NCBI GenBank assembly: GCA_964466965.1
Contig: CAYXPZ010000015.1
Span: 1 to 41,237 of the forward strand
DNA length: 41,237 nucleotides
Source: Dichotomicrobium sp964466965
Lineage (GTDB): Bacteria > Pseudomonadota > Alphaproteobacteria > Rhizobiales > Rhodomicrobiaceae
Direction: 5' to 3'
Under the pieces are notes generated by a model. It was not told where the DNA came from. It saw nothing but the letters and a program-made list of their open reading frames with translations, and did no database searches. Made by a program: the position numbers and the translations under genes. Shown here piece after piece: positions 33,210 through 41,158 of the stretch (its first letter is position 1; every line of letters begins with the position of its first letter).

Positions 33210-34100
33210 ATGGCCCGCACCAACATCCTCGGCCCGCTGAAGGCTGTGCTTCCCGCGGCATGGACCAGCGCCGGCACGTTCATCCCCGTCATCCGATTGA
33301 CCGGCACCATAGGTATGGCCACGCCGCTGCGCCAGGGCCTGTCGCTCAGTGTGGTCTCAGGCGTGATCGAGCGCGCCTTCTCCTTCAAGGAGAGCCCGGC
33401 GGTCGCAGTGCTGGTGAACTCGCCGGGCGGCTCGCCAGTGCAGTCACGGCTGATCTATCAACGCATCCGGGCGATGGCGCAGGAAGAGGCTAAAAAGGTC
33501 TATGTTTTTGCTGAGGACGTTGCGGCGTCAGGGGGCTATATCCTCGCGCTAGCGGGCGACGAGATTTATGCGGACGCGTCTTCGATCGTGGGTTCTATCG
33601 GCGTGCTGTCTGCAGGCTTCGGCTTGCATGAAGCGATCGGCCGGCTTGGCGTTGAGCGGCGAGTCTATACCGCAGGCGAGAAAAAGATGACGCTGGACCC
33701 GTTCCAGCCAGAGGATCCTGACGATGTGGCGCGGTTGAAGGGTATCCAGCAGATTGTGCATCAGGATTTCATCGACCTTGTGAAGCAGCGCCGCGGCTCC
33801 AAGATCGACAGCGCGGGCGACAGTCTGTTCACTGGCGAGTTCTGGACCGGCCGGCAAGCGCTCGACTTGGGTCTGATCGACGGTTTAAGCGATGTGCGCT
33901 CGCGCATGCGCGAGGTTTACGGCGAGGATGTGCGTCTGCGGCTGATTTCGCCGGAGCGCGGATTGTTGTTTCGCCGTGCGCGCGGGGTGGGCGTCGCGCG
34001 GCCGGGAGACGACGTCGCGGGAGCGCTCGCGAATGGGTGGGCCGACGAGCTGGTCTCTGCGCTGGAGGAGCGGGCGCTTTGGGCGCGTTACGGGTTGTGA
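33210..34100 (+). CDS. S49 family peptidase (SppA/SohB-like)
   Basis: ClpP-fold serine protease of the signal-peptide-peptidase family. The 296-aa product (ATG 33210, AAGG nine bases upstream) has VIRLTGTIG, VLVNSPGGSPVQSRLIYQ, the nucleophile region EDVAASGGYILALAGD and the general-base lysine region YTAGEKKMTLDPF, then GEFWTGRQALDLGLIDG. Unlike classic SppA it has one catalytic domain and no clear N-terminal membrane segment. The frame is open 31 codons further upstream and that extension is moderately hydrophobic, so a membrane-anchored form cannot be excluded. The glyQ gene follows after 128 bp. Confidence 0.88.
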   Translation: MARTNILGPLKAVLPAAWTSAGTFIPVIRLTGTIGMATPLRQGLSLSVVSGVIERAFSFKESPAVAVLVNSPGGSPVQSRLIYQRIRAMAQEEAKKVYVFAEDVAASGGYILALAGDEIYADASSIVGSIGVLSAGFGLHEAIGRLGVERRVYTAGEKKMTLDPFQPEDPDDVARLKGIQQIVHQDFIDLVKQRRGSKIDSAGDSLFTGEFWTGRQALDLGLIDGLSDVRSRMREVYGEDVRLRLISPERGLLFRRARGVGVARPGDDVAGALANGWADELVSALEERALWARYGL

Positions 34101-34157
34101 TCGCGCGCCGCACTGCGACAACCCACTGGGCGTCTTCACGGATCTGCGCGCGCCGCG

Positions 34158-34186
34158 TTGACCGATCCGGCGCGCGGGCGTAGGTT
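34158..34186 (+). promoter_or_regulatory. candidate promoter of glyQ
   Basis: TTGACC (34158-34163), 17 bp, TAGGTT (34181-34186), in the 128-bp spacer, 43 bp before the glyQ start. Good -35 and spacing, moderate -10. Confidence 0.4.
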
Positions 34187-34228
34187 GCGTCGCAAAGCGA
34201 CAGCGCCGCGCCACCAAGCAAATCGCCA

Positions 34229-35164
34229 ATGAAACAATGCATCGGACACACCGCCGCGCCCCATCTGCGGCCCAGAGACTCATTCCAGGATCTGATCCTC
34301 ACTCTGCAGCACTACTGGGGCGCGCACGGTTGCGTCATCCTCCAGCCTTACGACATGGAGGTAGGCGCGGGCACCTTTCACCCGGCAACGACGCTGCGCT
34401 CGCTGGGGCCGCGCCCGTGGCGTGCAGCCTACGTCCAGCCCTCGCGCCGGCCGGGCGACGGCCGCTACGGCGAAAATCCGAACCGGCTGCAGCACTATTA
34501 CCAGTTTCAGGTGGCGTGGAAGCCCTCTCCGCCAGATTTGCAGGAGCTTTATCTCGGCAGCCTGCTGGCCATCGGCATCGACCCGCAGCGCCACGATATC
34601 CGCTTCGTCGAGGATGACTGGGAGAGCCCGACGCTCGGCGCTTGGGGCCTCGGCTGGGAGGTCTGGTGCGATGGCATGGAGATCAGCCAGTTCACTTATT
34701 TCCAGCAGGTGGGCGGCTTCGACTGCAACCCCGTCACCGGCGAGCTGACCTACGGGCTGGAGCGGCTGGCGATGTATGTGCAGGGCGTCGACAACGTTTA
34801 CGACCTGAACGTCAACGGCCGCACAGGCGATGAGCGCATGCGCTACGGCGACATCTTCCTCCAGCCGGAGCAGGAATATTCACGCTACAACTTCGAATAT
34901 GCTGATACCGACAAGCTGTTTCAGCATTTCCGCGACGCGGAAGGCCAATGCCAGGCGCTGATCGACGCAGGCGAGGCCGGGGACCGGCACCTGATGGCGC
35001 TGCCCGCCTATGACCAGTGCATCAAGGCGAGCCACATCTTCAACCTGCTCGATGCGCGCGGCGTGATCTCCGTGACCGAGCGCCAGAGCTACATCCTGCG
35101 GGTGCGCGAATTGGCGAAGAAATGCTGTGCGGCTTGGCTGAAAACCGAGGGCGGCGGCGCATGA
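34229..35164 (+). CDS. glyQ: glycyl-tRNA synthetase alpha subunit
   Basis: Catalytic subunit of the alpha2beta2 bacterial glycyl-tRNA synthetase. The 311-aa product has SFQDLILTLQHYWGAHGCVI, QPYDMEVGAGTFHPATTLRS, PSRRPGDGRYGENPNRLQHY, YQFQVAWKPSPPDLQELYL and DDWESPTLGAWGLGWEVW, all nearly invariant. The ~16 residues before SFQDL are longer than usual but there is no other in-frame ATG. Its end overlaps the next gene by ATGA, and glyS follows that, so all three are expected in one operon. Confidence 0.97.
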   Translation: MKQCIGHTAAPHLRPRDSFQDLILTLQHYWGAHGCVILQPYDMEVGAGTFHPATTLRSLGPRPWRAAYVQPSRRPGDGRYGENPNRLQHYYQFQVAWKPSPPDLQELYLGSLLAIGIDPQRHDIRFVEDDWESPTLGAWGLGWEVWCDGMEISQFTYFQQVGGFDCNPVTGELTYGLERLAMYVQGVDNVYDLNVNGRTGDERMRYGDIFLQPEQEYSRYNFEYADTDKLFQHFRDAEGQCQALIDAGEAGDRHLMALPAYDQCIKASHIFNLLDARGVISVTERQSYILRVRELAKKCCAAWLKTEGGGA

Positions 35165-35592
35165 GCGGACGCGTTCTGATCATTGGCTTTGTGGTCTTCA
35201 CTATCGTTTTCGGCATCGCGTTGTGGTACTTCCAGACGCGCGCCTATTACGAACAGATTCGCGCCGACAGCGTCGAAATCGCCGGACGCAGCTACACGGT
35301 CAGCGACTGGCGCGGCATCGACGCGCCGACCTCTCCGATCAAGTTGCGCGCCTGTTTCCGGCTGGCCGAAACGCCCGCTGCGCCGGTGGCCGAGGACGCC
35401 GCACCGCTGGTTGCGCCGGACTGGTTCGACTGCTTCGACGCGCCGGCGCTCGCCCGCGCGCTGGAAACCGGCGACGCAACAGCCTATCTTGCCGCGCGCG
35501 ACGAATTCGGCGCAGCCAACCGCATCGTTGCACGCTTCCCCGACGGGCGGGCCTACATGTGGCGCCAGTTAAAACCCGACCTCGACGAATGA
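35161..35592 (+). CDS. small membrane protein encoded between glyQ and glyS
   Basis: 143-aa protein of unknown function, translationally coupled to glyQ by an ATGA overlap (35161-35164). One N-terminal transmembrane helix (VLIIGFVVFTIVFGIALWYF, about 5-24) is followed by a soluble domain with YYEQIRADSVEIAGR and two isolated cysteines in RACFR and WFDCFD. Related proteins occupy this same slot in other alphaproteobacteria (I believe the family is called DUF6446, sometimes misannotated as histidine kinase). No kinase motif is present here. The domain is probably periplasmic by the positive-inside rule, but this is uncertain. Confidence 0.85.
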   Translation: MSGRVLIIGFVVFTIVFGIALWYFQTRAYYEQIRADSVEIAGRSYTVSDWRGIDAPTSPIKLRACFRLAETPAAPVAEDAAPLVAPDWFDCFDAPALARALETGDATAYLAARDEFGAANRIVARFPDGRAYMWRQLKPDLDE

Positions 35593-35622
35593 CGCGCCGC
35601 ATAGCGCATCACGGAATGAGCC

Positions 35623-37854
35623 ATGCCTGATCTGCTGCTCGAACTGTTTTCCGAGGAAATACCCGCGCGCATGCAGGTGCGCGCTGAGGATAACCTGAAA
35701 AGGCTCGTCTGCGAGGCTCTTGCCGAAGCGGACTTCGCGTTCGGCGACACCCAAACCTATTCGACCCCGCGCCGTCTGGCGCTCATCATTCAGGATCTGG
35801 CTCCGCATTCGCCGCCCCGGCACGAAGAGCGCAAGGGACCGCGCGCCGACGCGCCGGAAAAGGCAATCAACGGCTTCTTGCGATCAGCGGGGCTGGAGAG
35901 CGTCGATCAATGCGAAATGCGCGCCGACAAGCGCGGAGACTACTATGTCGCCATCACCGAACAGGCGGGCGAGACCGCGGCTGAGGCGCTGACGCGGATT
36001 ATCCCACAGGTTGTTCGCAAGTTCACCTGGCCCAAATCCATGCGCTGGGGCGCCGGGCCGCTGCGCTGGGTGCGCCCGCTACACAGCATCTTGTGCACGT
36101 TGGATGGTGCCGTGGTCGATTTTGAAGTGGACAGCATCCGCAGCGGCGACATCACTTATGGCCATCGATTCATGGCGCCCGAGCGCGACAGCCTTATTAG
36201 ACCAAAGTCTATATCGGTGCCGCGCTCACAGGACTATGCAACCGCGCTTCATGACGTTAACGTCATAGTTGCAAGACCGAAGAGGGCGCAACTTATAAGA
36301 GAAGAAGCAACGCGCCTTGCTTCTGATCAAGACTTGGAAATTGTCGAAGACCACGGGCTGATCGATGAGAATGCGGGGCTTGTCGAATGGCCCGTGGTTC
36401 TTTCTGGCACTTTCCATGAGAAATTCCTGGATGTCCCACCGGAAGTCTTGGTCACATCGCTCAAAGAGCATCAGAAATGCTTTTCGCTCCGCCACACGAC
36501 CGGCGAGCTGGCAAACAAATTCATCCTGGTGGCAAACATCGAGGCAGACGATGGCGGCGCAGCGATCATCGAAGGCAACGAGCGCGTAATCCGTGCCCGG
36601 CTGTCGGACGCCAAGTTCTTCTGGGACAATGACCGGGCGCGCGGGCTGGAGGCGATGGCCCCGAAGCTGGACCAAATCACCTTTCACGATAAGCTCGGGA
36701 CGCTGGGCGAGCGTGTGGACCGGATTGCCCGGCTGGCGCGCGAGATCGCGCCGCCGGTCGGAGCCGATCCCAACCGTGCGGAGCGCGCGGCGCGGCTGGC
36801 CAAGGCCGATCTGGTCAGCGAAACGGTCGGGGAGTTCCCCGAGGTGCAGGGTGTCATCGGGCGCTATATCGCGCTTGAAACAGGCGAAGATCCCTTGGTC
36901 GCCGACGCCATCGCCATGCATTACAAGCCCGTGGGCCCGAGCGACGAGGCGCCTGCCGCGCCGGTGTCCATCGCCGTCGCCCTCGCCGACAAACTCGACA
37001 TGCTCGCTGGCTTCTGGGCGATCAGTGAAAAGCCGACCGGCAGCAAGGACCCGTTCGCGCTGCGCCGCGCCGCCCTTGGCGTTGTGCGGATCATTCTGGA
37101 GAACCGGCTACGGCTTAACCTGCTGTCCTATTTCGCCATGCCGATTGCCAATGTCTGGCTGCATGTCAGCGAAGAGCAACATCAGCGGTACGTCGCCGAA
37201 GCCTTCGACCTGGAAACCCATGGACTGGCGCCGGAAGGCTACGCCGATCTCGTCTCCGACCGTCTGGATGCGCTGGCGCATTCCGGCTCCTTTGCTGAGA
37301 AGACGAAACATGCCGCGCTCAGCGTCGCGCTCGACCTCCTCGCCTTCTTCGCCGACCGCCTCAAGGTCCACCTGCGCGAACAGGGTGCGCGCCACGACCT
37401 GATCGACGCGGTGTTCGCGCTGCCCGGCCAGGACGACCTGCTGATGATCGTTGCGCGCGTGGAGGCGCTCGGCCGCTTCCTCGACACAGAGGACGGCGCG
37501 AACCTGCTCGCCGGGGTCAAGCGCGCGGCCAACATTCTGCGCATAGAGGAGAAAAAGGACGACCGCGCCTACGCCGCCAAACCGCAGCCCAAGCTGTTTG
37601 CGACCGATGAGGAACGCGCGCTGCATGAGGCGATCAAGGCGGTGAACCGCGCGCTCACCAAGGCGCTGAAGCGTGAAGACTTCGAGACCGCAATGGGCGA
37701 GATCGCCAAGCTGCGCGCGCCGGTCGATGCTTTCTTTGATAACGTGACGGTGAACGCCGAAGACCCGCGCCTGCGCGAGAACCGCCTGAAGCTGCTCGCG
37801 CAAATCCGCGCCGCCGCGGGCCAGATCGCCGACTTCTCCAAGATCGAGGGCTAA
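35623..37854 (+). CDS. glyS: glycyl-tRNA synthetase beta subunit
   Basis: tRNA-binding subunit of alpha2beta2 glycyl-tRNA synthetase. The 743-aa product has MPDLLLELFSEEIPARMQ, FGDTQTYSTPRRLALII, the core KFTWPKSMRWGAG with RWVRPLHSIL, VTSLKEHQKCFSL, DAKFFWDNDRARGLEAM, TFHDKLGTLGERVDRI, ALADKLDMLAGFWAI with SKDPFALRRAALGVVRII, and the C-terminal DALR-type anticodon region FFDNVTVNAEDPRLRENRL. A stretch around 36190-36345 uses AGA and ATA codons that are rare elsewhere in the gene and includes a 16-bp perfect palindrome at 36251-36266. It follows the small membrane protein by 30 bp. Confidence 0.97.
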   Translation: MPDLLLELFSEEIPARMQVRAEDNLKRLVCEALAEADFAFGDTQTYSTPRRLALIIQDLAPHSPPRHEERKGPRADAPEKAINGFLRSAGLESVDQCEMRADKRGDYYVAITEQAGETAAEALTRIIPQVVRKFTWPKSMRWGAGPLRWVRPLHSILCTLDGAVVDFEVDSIRSGDITYGHRFMAPERDSLIRPKSISVPRSQDYATALHDVNVIVARPKRAQLIREEATRLASDQDLEIVEDHGLIDENAGLVEWPVVLSGTFHEKFLDVPPEVLVTSLKEHQKCFSLRHTTGELANKFILVANIEADDGGAAIIEGNERVIRARLSDAKFFWDNDRARGLEAMAPKLDQITFHDKLGTLGERVDRIARLAREIAPPVGADPNRAERAARLAKADLVSETVGEFPEVQGVIGRYIALETGEDPLVADAIAMHYKPVGPSDEAPAAPVSIAVALADKLDMLAGFWAISEKPTGSKDPFALRRAALGVVRIILENRLRLNLLSYFAMPIANVWLHVSEEQHQRYVAEAFDLETHGLAPEGYADLVSDRLDALAHSGSFAEKTKHAALSVALDLLAFFADRLKVHLREQGARHDLIDAVFALPGQDDLLMIVARVEALGRFLDTEDGANLLAGVKRAANILRIEEKKDDRAYAAKPQPKLFATDEERALHEAIKAVNRALTKALKREDFETAMGEIAKLRAPVDAFFDNVTVNAEDPRLRENRLKLLAQIRAAAGQIADFSKIEG
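36251..36266. repeat. 16-bp perfect palindrome ATGACGTTAACGTCAT inside glyS
   Basis: Self-complementary over its full length; coding (HDVNVI). It lies in the low-GC patch of glyS. May be fortuitous, but 16-bp perfect palindromes are rare. Confidence 0.4.
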
Positions 37855-37880
37855 CAACATATAACGACCGGGTGGACACG

Positions 37881-38294
37881 ATGACGGCTGCCGCACCGCA
37901 CGACCGCGCGCTTGAAATCAGCCTGCTGCTGCTGCGCCTTAGCATAGGCGCGTTCTTCCTAGTCTGGTCGGTCGATAAGATCGTGAACCCGGACCACGCG
38001 CAGGCCGTGTTTGAGCGCTTTTACCTGACCAGTATTTCCGCAGAGCTGTCGATCGCAGCCGGCGTCGCGCAGACGCTCGTCATCCTTGCTTTCATGGCGG
38101 GAGCCTTAAAAACGCTGACTTATGGCGCGGCGCTGTTAATGCACACCGTCTCGACGCTGTCCACCTGGGAGCACCTGATTGCCCCTTATGCGCCCAACAC
38201 GTCGATGCTGTTCTGGGCCGCCGTGCCACTGGTTTTCGCGCTGCTGGCGTTGTTCTTGTTGCGCAATCGCGATCGGTTGTTGGCGGTCAACTAA
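37881..38294 (+). CDS. DoxX-like membrane protein
   Basis: 137-aa protein with four predicted transmembrane helices: ISLLLLRLSIGAFFLVWSVD, LSIAAGVAQTLVILAFMAGA, LTYGAALLMHTVSTLS and LFWAAVPLVFALLALFLL. The first helix with the following KIVNPD resembles the DoxX/DoxD family, whose members include quinone-linked oxidoreductase subunits but mostly lack known function. GTG at 37872 and ATG at 37881 are both open; ATG is taken. It follows glyS by a short gap on the same strand and is convergent with the reductase/microprotein pair on the right. Confidence 0.7.
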   Translation: MTAAAPHDRALEISLLLLRLSIGAFFLVWSVDKIVNPDHAQAVFERFYLTSISAELSIAAGVAQTLVILAFMAGALKTLTYGAALLMHTVSTLSTWEHLIAPYAPNTSMLFWAAVPLVFALLALFLLRNRDRLLAVN

Positions 38295-38607
38295 CCATGG
38301 CCGCTCAGCGGCGATCTCACGCAAGACCGGTTTGGCGTCGGCGCAGTGCGGAAAGGTCTGCGGACAGAAGAAATAGAGCTTGAGCCGCTGCTCTTACTCT
38401 GACCCCTCGGCAAACCAGACACGCCCGAGCGACTAAGGACCGTCGCGCTGCGCGCGCGCCGATACGGTTCGCGCCAGGAGCAACAGATGAGCGAGAATGA
38501 GAAAAGGCGCAACATAACTGCAATTGGTATTGCCCGGACAACGCCGTGATCGCGCCTCGTTATGCTGCCGGCGCCACCAACGGCGCAACAACGGTTGCTC
38601 AGCGGGC
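38295..38607. other. intergenic region between convergent DoxX and microprotein/reductase units
   Basis: 313 bp. Contains a weak 20-codon ORF (38487-38549) with AGGAG upstream and a small hairpin GCAAC/GTTGC near 38585. No convincing intrinsic terminator is seen on either strand. A 138-codon minus frame across it has no supporting signal and is rejected. Confidence 0.45.
38487..38549 (+). CDS. possible 20-codon small ORF
   Basis: ATG at 38487 has AGGAG six bases before it and encodes MSENEKRRNITAIGIARTTP. The start looks like that of some small charged-then-hydrophobic membrane proteins but the frame stops at once, so it may be a remnant or chance. No neighbour depends on it for translation. 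Confidence 0.2.
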   Translation: MSENEKRRNITAIGIARTTP

Positions 38608-38694
38608 TTACCGAAGGGCGAAAATCACCGCGGCGATCAGCATGGCGGCTGTCAGCGACCAACAAATCGTCACGAGGTTCTGCCGGCGGGTCAT
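38608..38694 (-). CDS. 28-aa membrane microprotein coupled to the reductase gene
   Basis: Too short for usual gene callers, but well supported: ATG at 38694 starts 9 bp after the stop of the reductase gene, and GAGGA (38705-38701) overlaps that stop with 6 bp to the ATG, the classic geometry for translational coupling. The peptide has a basic N terminus (MTRRQNLVT) followed by one predicted transmembrane helix with a short C-terminal end (AAMLIAAVIFALR). No known family is recognised. By position it could be a small subunit or assembly/stability factor of the membrane reductase. Confidence 0.6.
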   Translation of the reverse strand: MTRRQNLVTICWSLTAAMLIAAVIFALR

Positions 38695-38703
38695 GTGCTG
38701 TCC

Positions 38704-40050
38704 TCAATCATAGTAAAACTGCTCCGAAAGCACGCTGGCGCTCGATACGCCGAAGGACAGCAGTGTCTTCTCCACGCCTTCGATCATCGGTTGCGGTCCG
38801 CAGATGATATAGCGCCAGTCCTTCGCGTCCGGCCGGTCCAGCACGTTCCGCAAGAGGTGCGCGTCGATCATGCCGCGATGCCCGTGCCAATCGGGCGGTG
38901 GCTCGGCTAGCGCATATTCGACCTGCAGGTTCAAATCGGTCTGCATATCGCTTAATTCATCGGCATAAACGATCTGCTCCCGCACACGGTTGCCATAGAG
39001 CAGCACGATTGGCCGCTCGTCGCTTTTGTGCCGCAACTCCCGCAAGATGCTGAGCACCGGGGCGATCCCCGCGCCGCCCGCTATCAGCGCAATGCCCTGC
39101 GCCTCTGGGTCAGGGATCATGAGATGCCCATGCGGCCCGTCCACATAGCAGCGGGTGCCGGTCTGGACCTCGCCGATCCGGCTGGTGAAGTCGCCGGCTT
39201 CCTTGATGACGAAGCTCAGGTTGTCCTGGCTGGGTGGCGAGGCGATAGAGAACGGGTTCTCGGCCATCGAGAACGGGCTGTGCCCGATGTTGAGCCAGAC
39301 GAACTGCCCAGCCTGGAAGTGAAGCGGCTTGCCATTGGGGGCGATTGTCAACTGCCAGATGCGCTGCCCGATCGGCTCCACCGCGCGAACTGTAAATGGC
39401 TGGCGGAGTTGGCGTAGCGGCTTGACCATGTACACCCACACCAGCGTCAGCGCCGCGACCGTCAACAGCGCGCTCCAGAACCACCATAGCGACGGATCCG
39501 CGCTATACCGGCCCGCTTCCAGCGTGTGGTGCGCACCGAAGCCTGCGACCACCACCGCTGCAAAGCCGTGCGCCGCGCGCCAGCCTTCGTAGCTGCCGCT
39601 GCGCTGCTCGCGGAAGACGGCGAACACGACCATGATCATCAGCACCACCCATGCGATCGAGCCCGTGATGAACGTGGTGGTGGTCAGTGCAAGCGTATAA
39701 CGCCCTGTCTCGTCCCAGGGCAGCGGCTGGTTCAAAAAAGGCGTGATATAGAGAAAAGGGTGCACCAGAATGAAGAGCGTGAAGGCGCGCGCCATGAGTT
39801 GATGCACGCGCATCGTCGCGTCGATGCCCATGCGCCCGGAAATAGTGCGAAACCGTCCGGACAGCAGAAACTCGACGATCACACCAGAAAACGCGACCAG
39901 AGCCAGCCCGGAGGATAGCTCATCGCGCCAGTGCCGCGGCGGCAGGCCCTGCGCCCAGGCCATGGCCAGCGGCGCCAGCAGGACGATCAGATATAGCGCC
40001 AGCAGCGCAACAGCCGGAGGTGCGAAACCTTGTGTTCTTGACCTCACCAT
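38704..40050 (-). CDS. ferric-reductase-like membrane flavocytochrome
   Basis: Integral membrane oxidoreductase that would move electrons from NAD(P)H through FAD and heme across the membrane. The 448-aa product (ATG 40050, AGGA six bases upstream) has about six helices in the N-terminal half with two heme-ligand pairs at the classic spacing: His83 and His97, His161 and His174 or 175. The C-terminal half is a ferredoxin-reductase fold: PLHFQAGQFVWLNI, ENPFSIASPPS (FAD region), and NAD-binding GGAGIAPVLSILRE with YIICGPQPMIEGVE. It lacks a [2Fe-2S] domain. An extra 21 codons upstream are open but unsupported. The true acceptor (ferric chelates, quinone or other) is unknown. Confidence 0.85.
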   Translation of the reverse strand: MVRSRTQGFAPPAVALLALYLIVLLAPLAMAWAQGLPPRHWRDELSSGLALVAFSGVIVEFLLSGRFRTISGRMGIDATMRVHQLMARAFTLFILVHPFLYITPFLNQPLPWDETGRYTLALTTTTFITGSIAWVVLMIMVVFAVFREQRSGSYEGWRAAHGFAAVVVAGFGAHHTLEAGRYSADPSLWWFWSALLTVAALTLVWVYMVKPLRQLRQPFTVRAVEPIGQRIWQLTIAPNGKPLHFQAGQFVWLNIGHSPFSMAENPFSIASPPSQDNLSFVIKEAGDFTSRIGEVQTGTRCYVDGPHGHLMIPDPEAQGIALIAGGAGIAPVLSILRELRHKSDERPIVLLYGNRVREQIVYADELSDMQTDLNLQVEYALAEPPPDWHGHRGMIDAHLLRNVLDRPDAKDWRYIICGPQPMIEGVEKTLLSFGVSSASVLSEQFYYD

Positions 40051-40306
40051 CCACTTCCTACGTTGCGCTCCATCAGCCGGCAACTGGCTCGGTACGAGCC
40101 AGCCGCCCGCCAATCAGCACGTTTTCGGAGACCTGATGCGTCATTCAGCCACGTGTCTTGTCTGGTGGAATTCCGTTTGGCACCGCAGTGTTGCAAAAAC
40201 ACAAACCGAATGAATTGACGCTGATCGATAACAATAAGAAAGTGCTGCGCGATCTACAGCGCCACCGGCGTTCCCGCACAAGCTCTACTTGAATGATGAA
40301 AGATCA
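40051..40306. other. divergent spacer between reductase and FNT-family genes
   Basis: 256 bp holding both promoters. TTGACG (about 40215) and an AT-rich AACAATAAGAAAG are visible on the plus strand but not at standard spacing. No clear operator found. Confidence 0.4.
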
Positions 40307-41155
40307 ATGACAGAAAAATCTCAAGACGCTTCCGACGAGCCGCAACGCCATGAGGAAAGCCAGAAGCAAGAAGCGAAAAAGATTTCCGAGCATCGCCGGC
40401 TACGCGCCGCCATTCTTTATGAGGTGATCCGCGTCGAAGGCGAGGGCGAGCTGGCGCGGAGCTTCGGCGCTCTGTGGTGGTCGGGACTGGCGGCGGGGCT
40501 GGCCATCGGGTTCTCGGTGCTCTCGCAGGCGCTGCTTTCGGCGAATCTGCCGGACGCGGAGTGGAAGCCGATCATCGAACGCATGGGATATTCGGTCGGC
40601 TTCATCATCGTCATCCTGGCGCGTCAGCAACTCTTCACCGAAAACACGCTGACGGCTGTCCTGCCGGTTATCTCGGCATGGCAGTGGTACTGGCTTTGGG
40701 TGATGCTGCGGCTGTGGGCGATCGTGCTAGCGGCAAACCTCGTTGGCGCGTTCATTTTCGCTGTCGCGCTGGTCTATCTGGGCATGTTGCCGCCCGAAGT
40801 CTCGATAGAAGTCGCTGAAATCTCGAAGCACCTGATGGCCAACACCGCGACGGAGATGTTTGTAAAAGGCATCGCCGCGGGCTGGCTGATCGCCGCGCTG
40901 GTGTGGATGCTGCCATCGGCGGAGAACATCGAATTCTTCCTGATCGGGCTTATCACCTACCTCATCGCGCTGGGCGGGTTCACCCACGTGATCGCCGGGT
41001 CGGTCGAAGCGTTTTACCTCTGGATCGTGCAAGACGCGACAACATCGGAGGTATTTCTGAAATTCCTGTTGCCGACCCTGGCGGGCAATGTGGTGGGCGG
41101 CACGGTCCTATTCGGCTTGTTGAGCTATGCTCAGGTGCGCGACGAGATCAGCTAA
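40307..41155 (+). CDS. formate/nitrite transporter (FNT) family protein
   Basis: Membrane channel/transporter of small monovalent anions or their acids. The 282-aa product (ATG 40307; TTG 40289 also open) has a charged N-terminal segment (KSQDASDEPQRHEES, then KISEHRRLRAA), then six predicted helices starting WWSGLAAGLAIGFSVLSQAL and including the family loop ARQQLFTENTLTAVLPV. The third helix region has LAANLVGAFIFAVAL and the fourth MFVKGIAAGWLIAALVW, followed by ALGGFTHVIAGSVEAFYL. This resembles YfdC-type FNT proteins more than FocA. Divergent from the reductase. The transported species is not known. Confidence 0.85.
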   Translation: MTEKSQDASDEPQRHEESQKQEAKKISEHRRLRAAILYEVIRVEGEGELARSFGALWWSGLAAGLAIGFSVLSQALLSANLPDAEWKPIIERMGYSVGFIIVILARQQLFTENTLTAVLPVISAWQWYWLWVMLRLWAIVLAANLVGAFIFAVALVYLGMLPPEVSIEVAEISKHLMANTATEMFVKGIAAGWLIAALVWMLPSAENIEFFLIGLITYLIALGGFTHVIAGSVEAFYLWIVQDATTSEVFLKFLLPTLAGNVVGGTVLFGLLSYAQVRDEIS

Positions 41156-41158
41156 GAG

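Noticed and set aside
38291..38707. 138-codon minus-strand frame after the reductase gene
   Set aside because: Different frame from the well-supported 28-codon microprotein, no coding signal or recognisable domain.
40138..40213. Short plus-strand ORF in the reductase-FNT spacer
   Set aside because: About 24 codons with a poor ribosome binding site and no membrane or charged pattern; likely chance.
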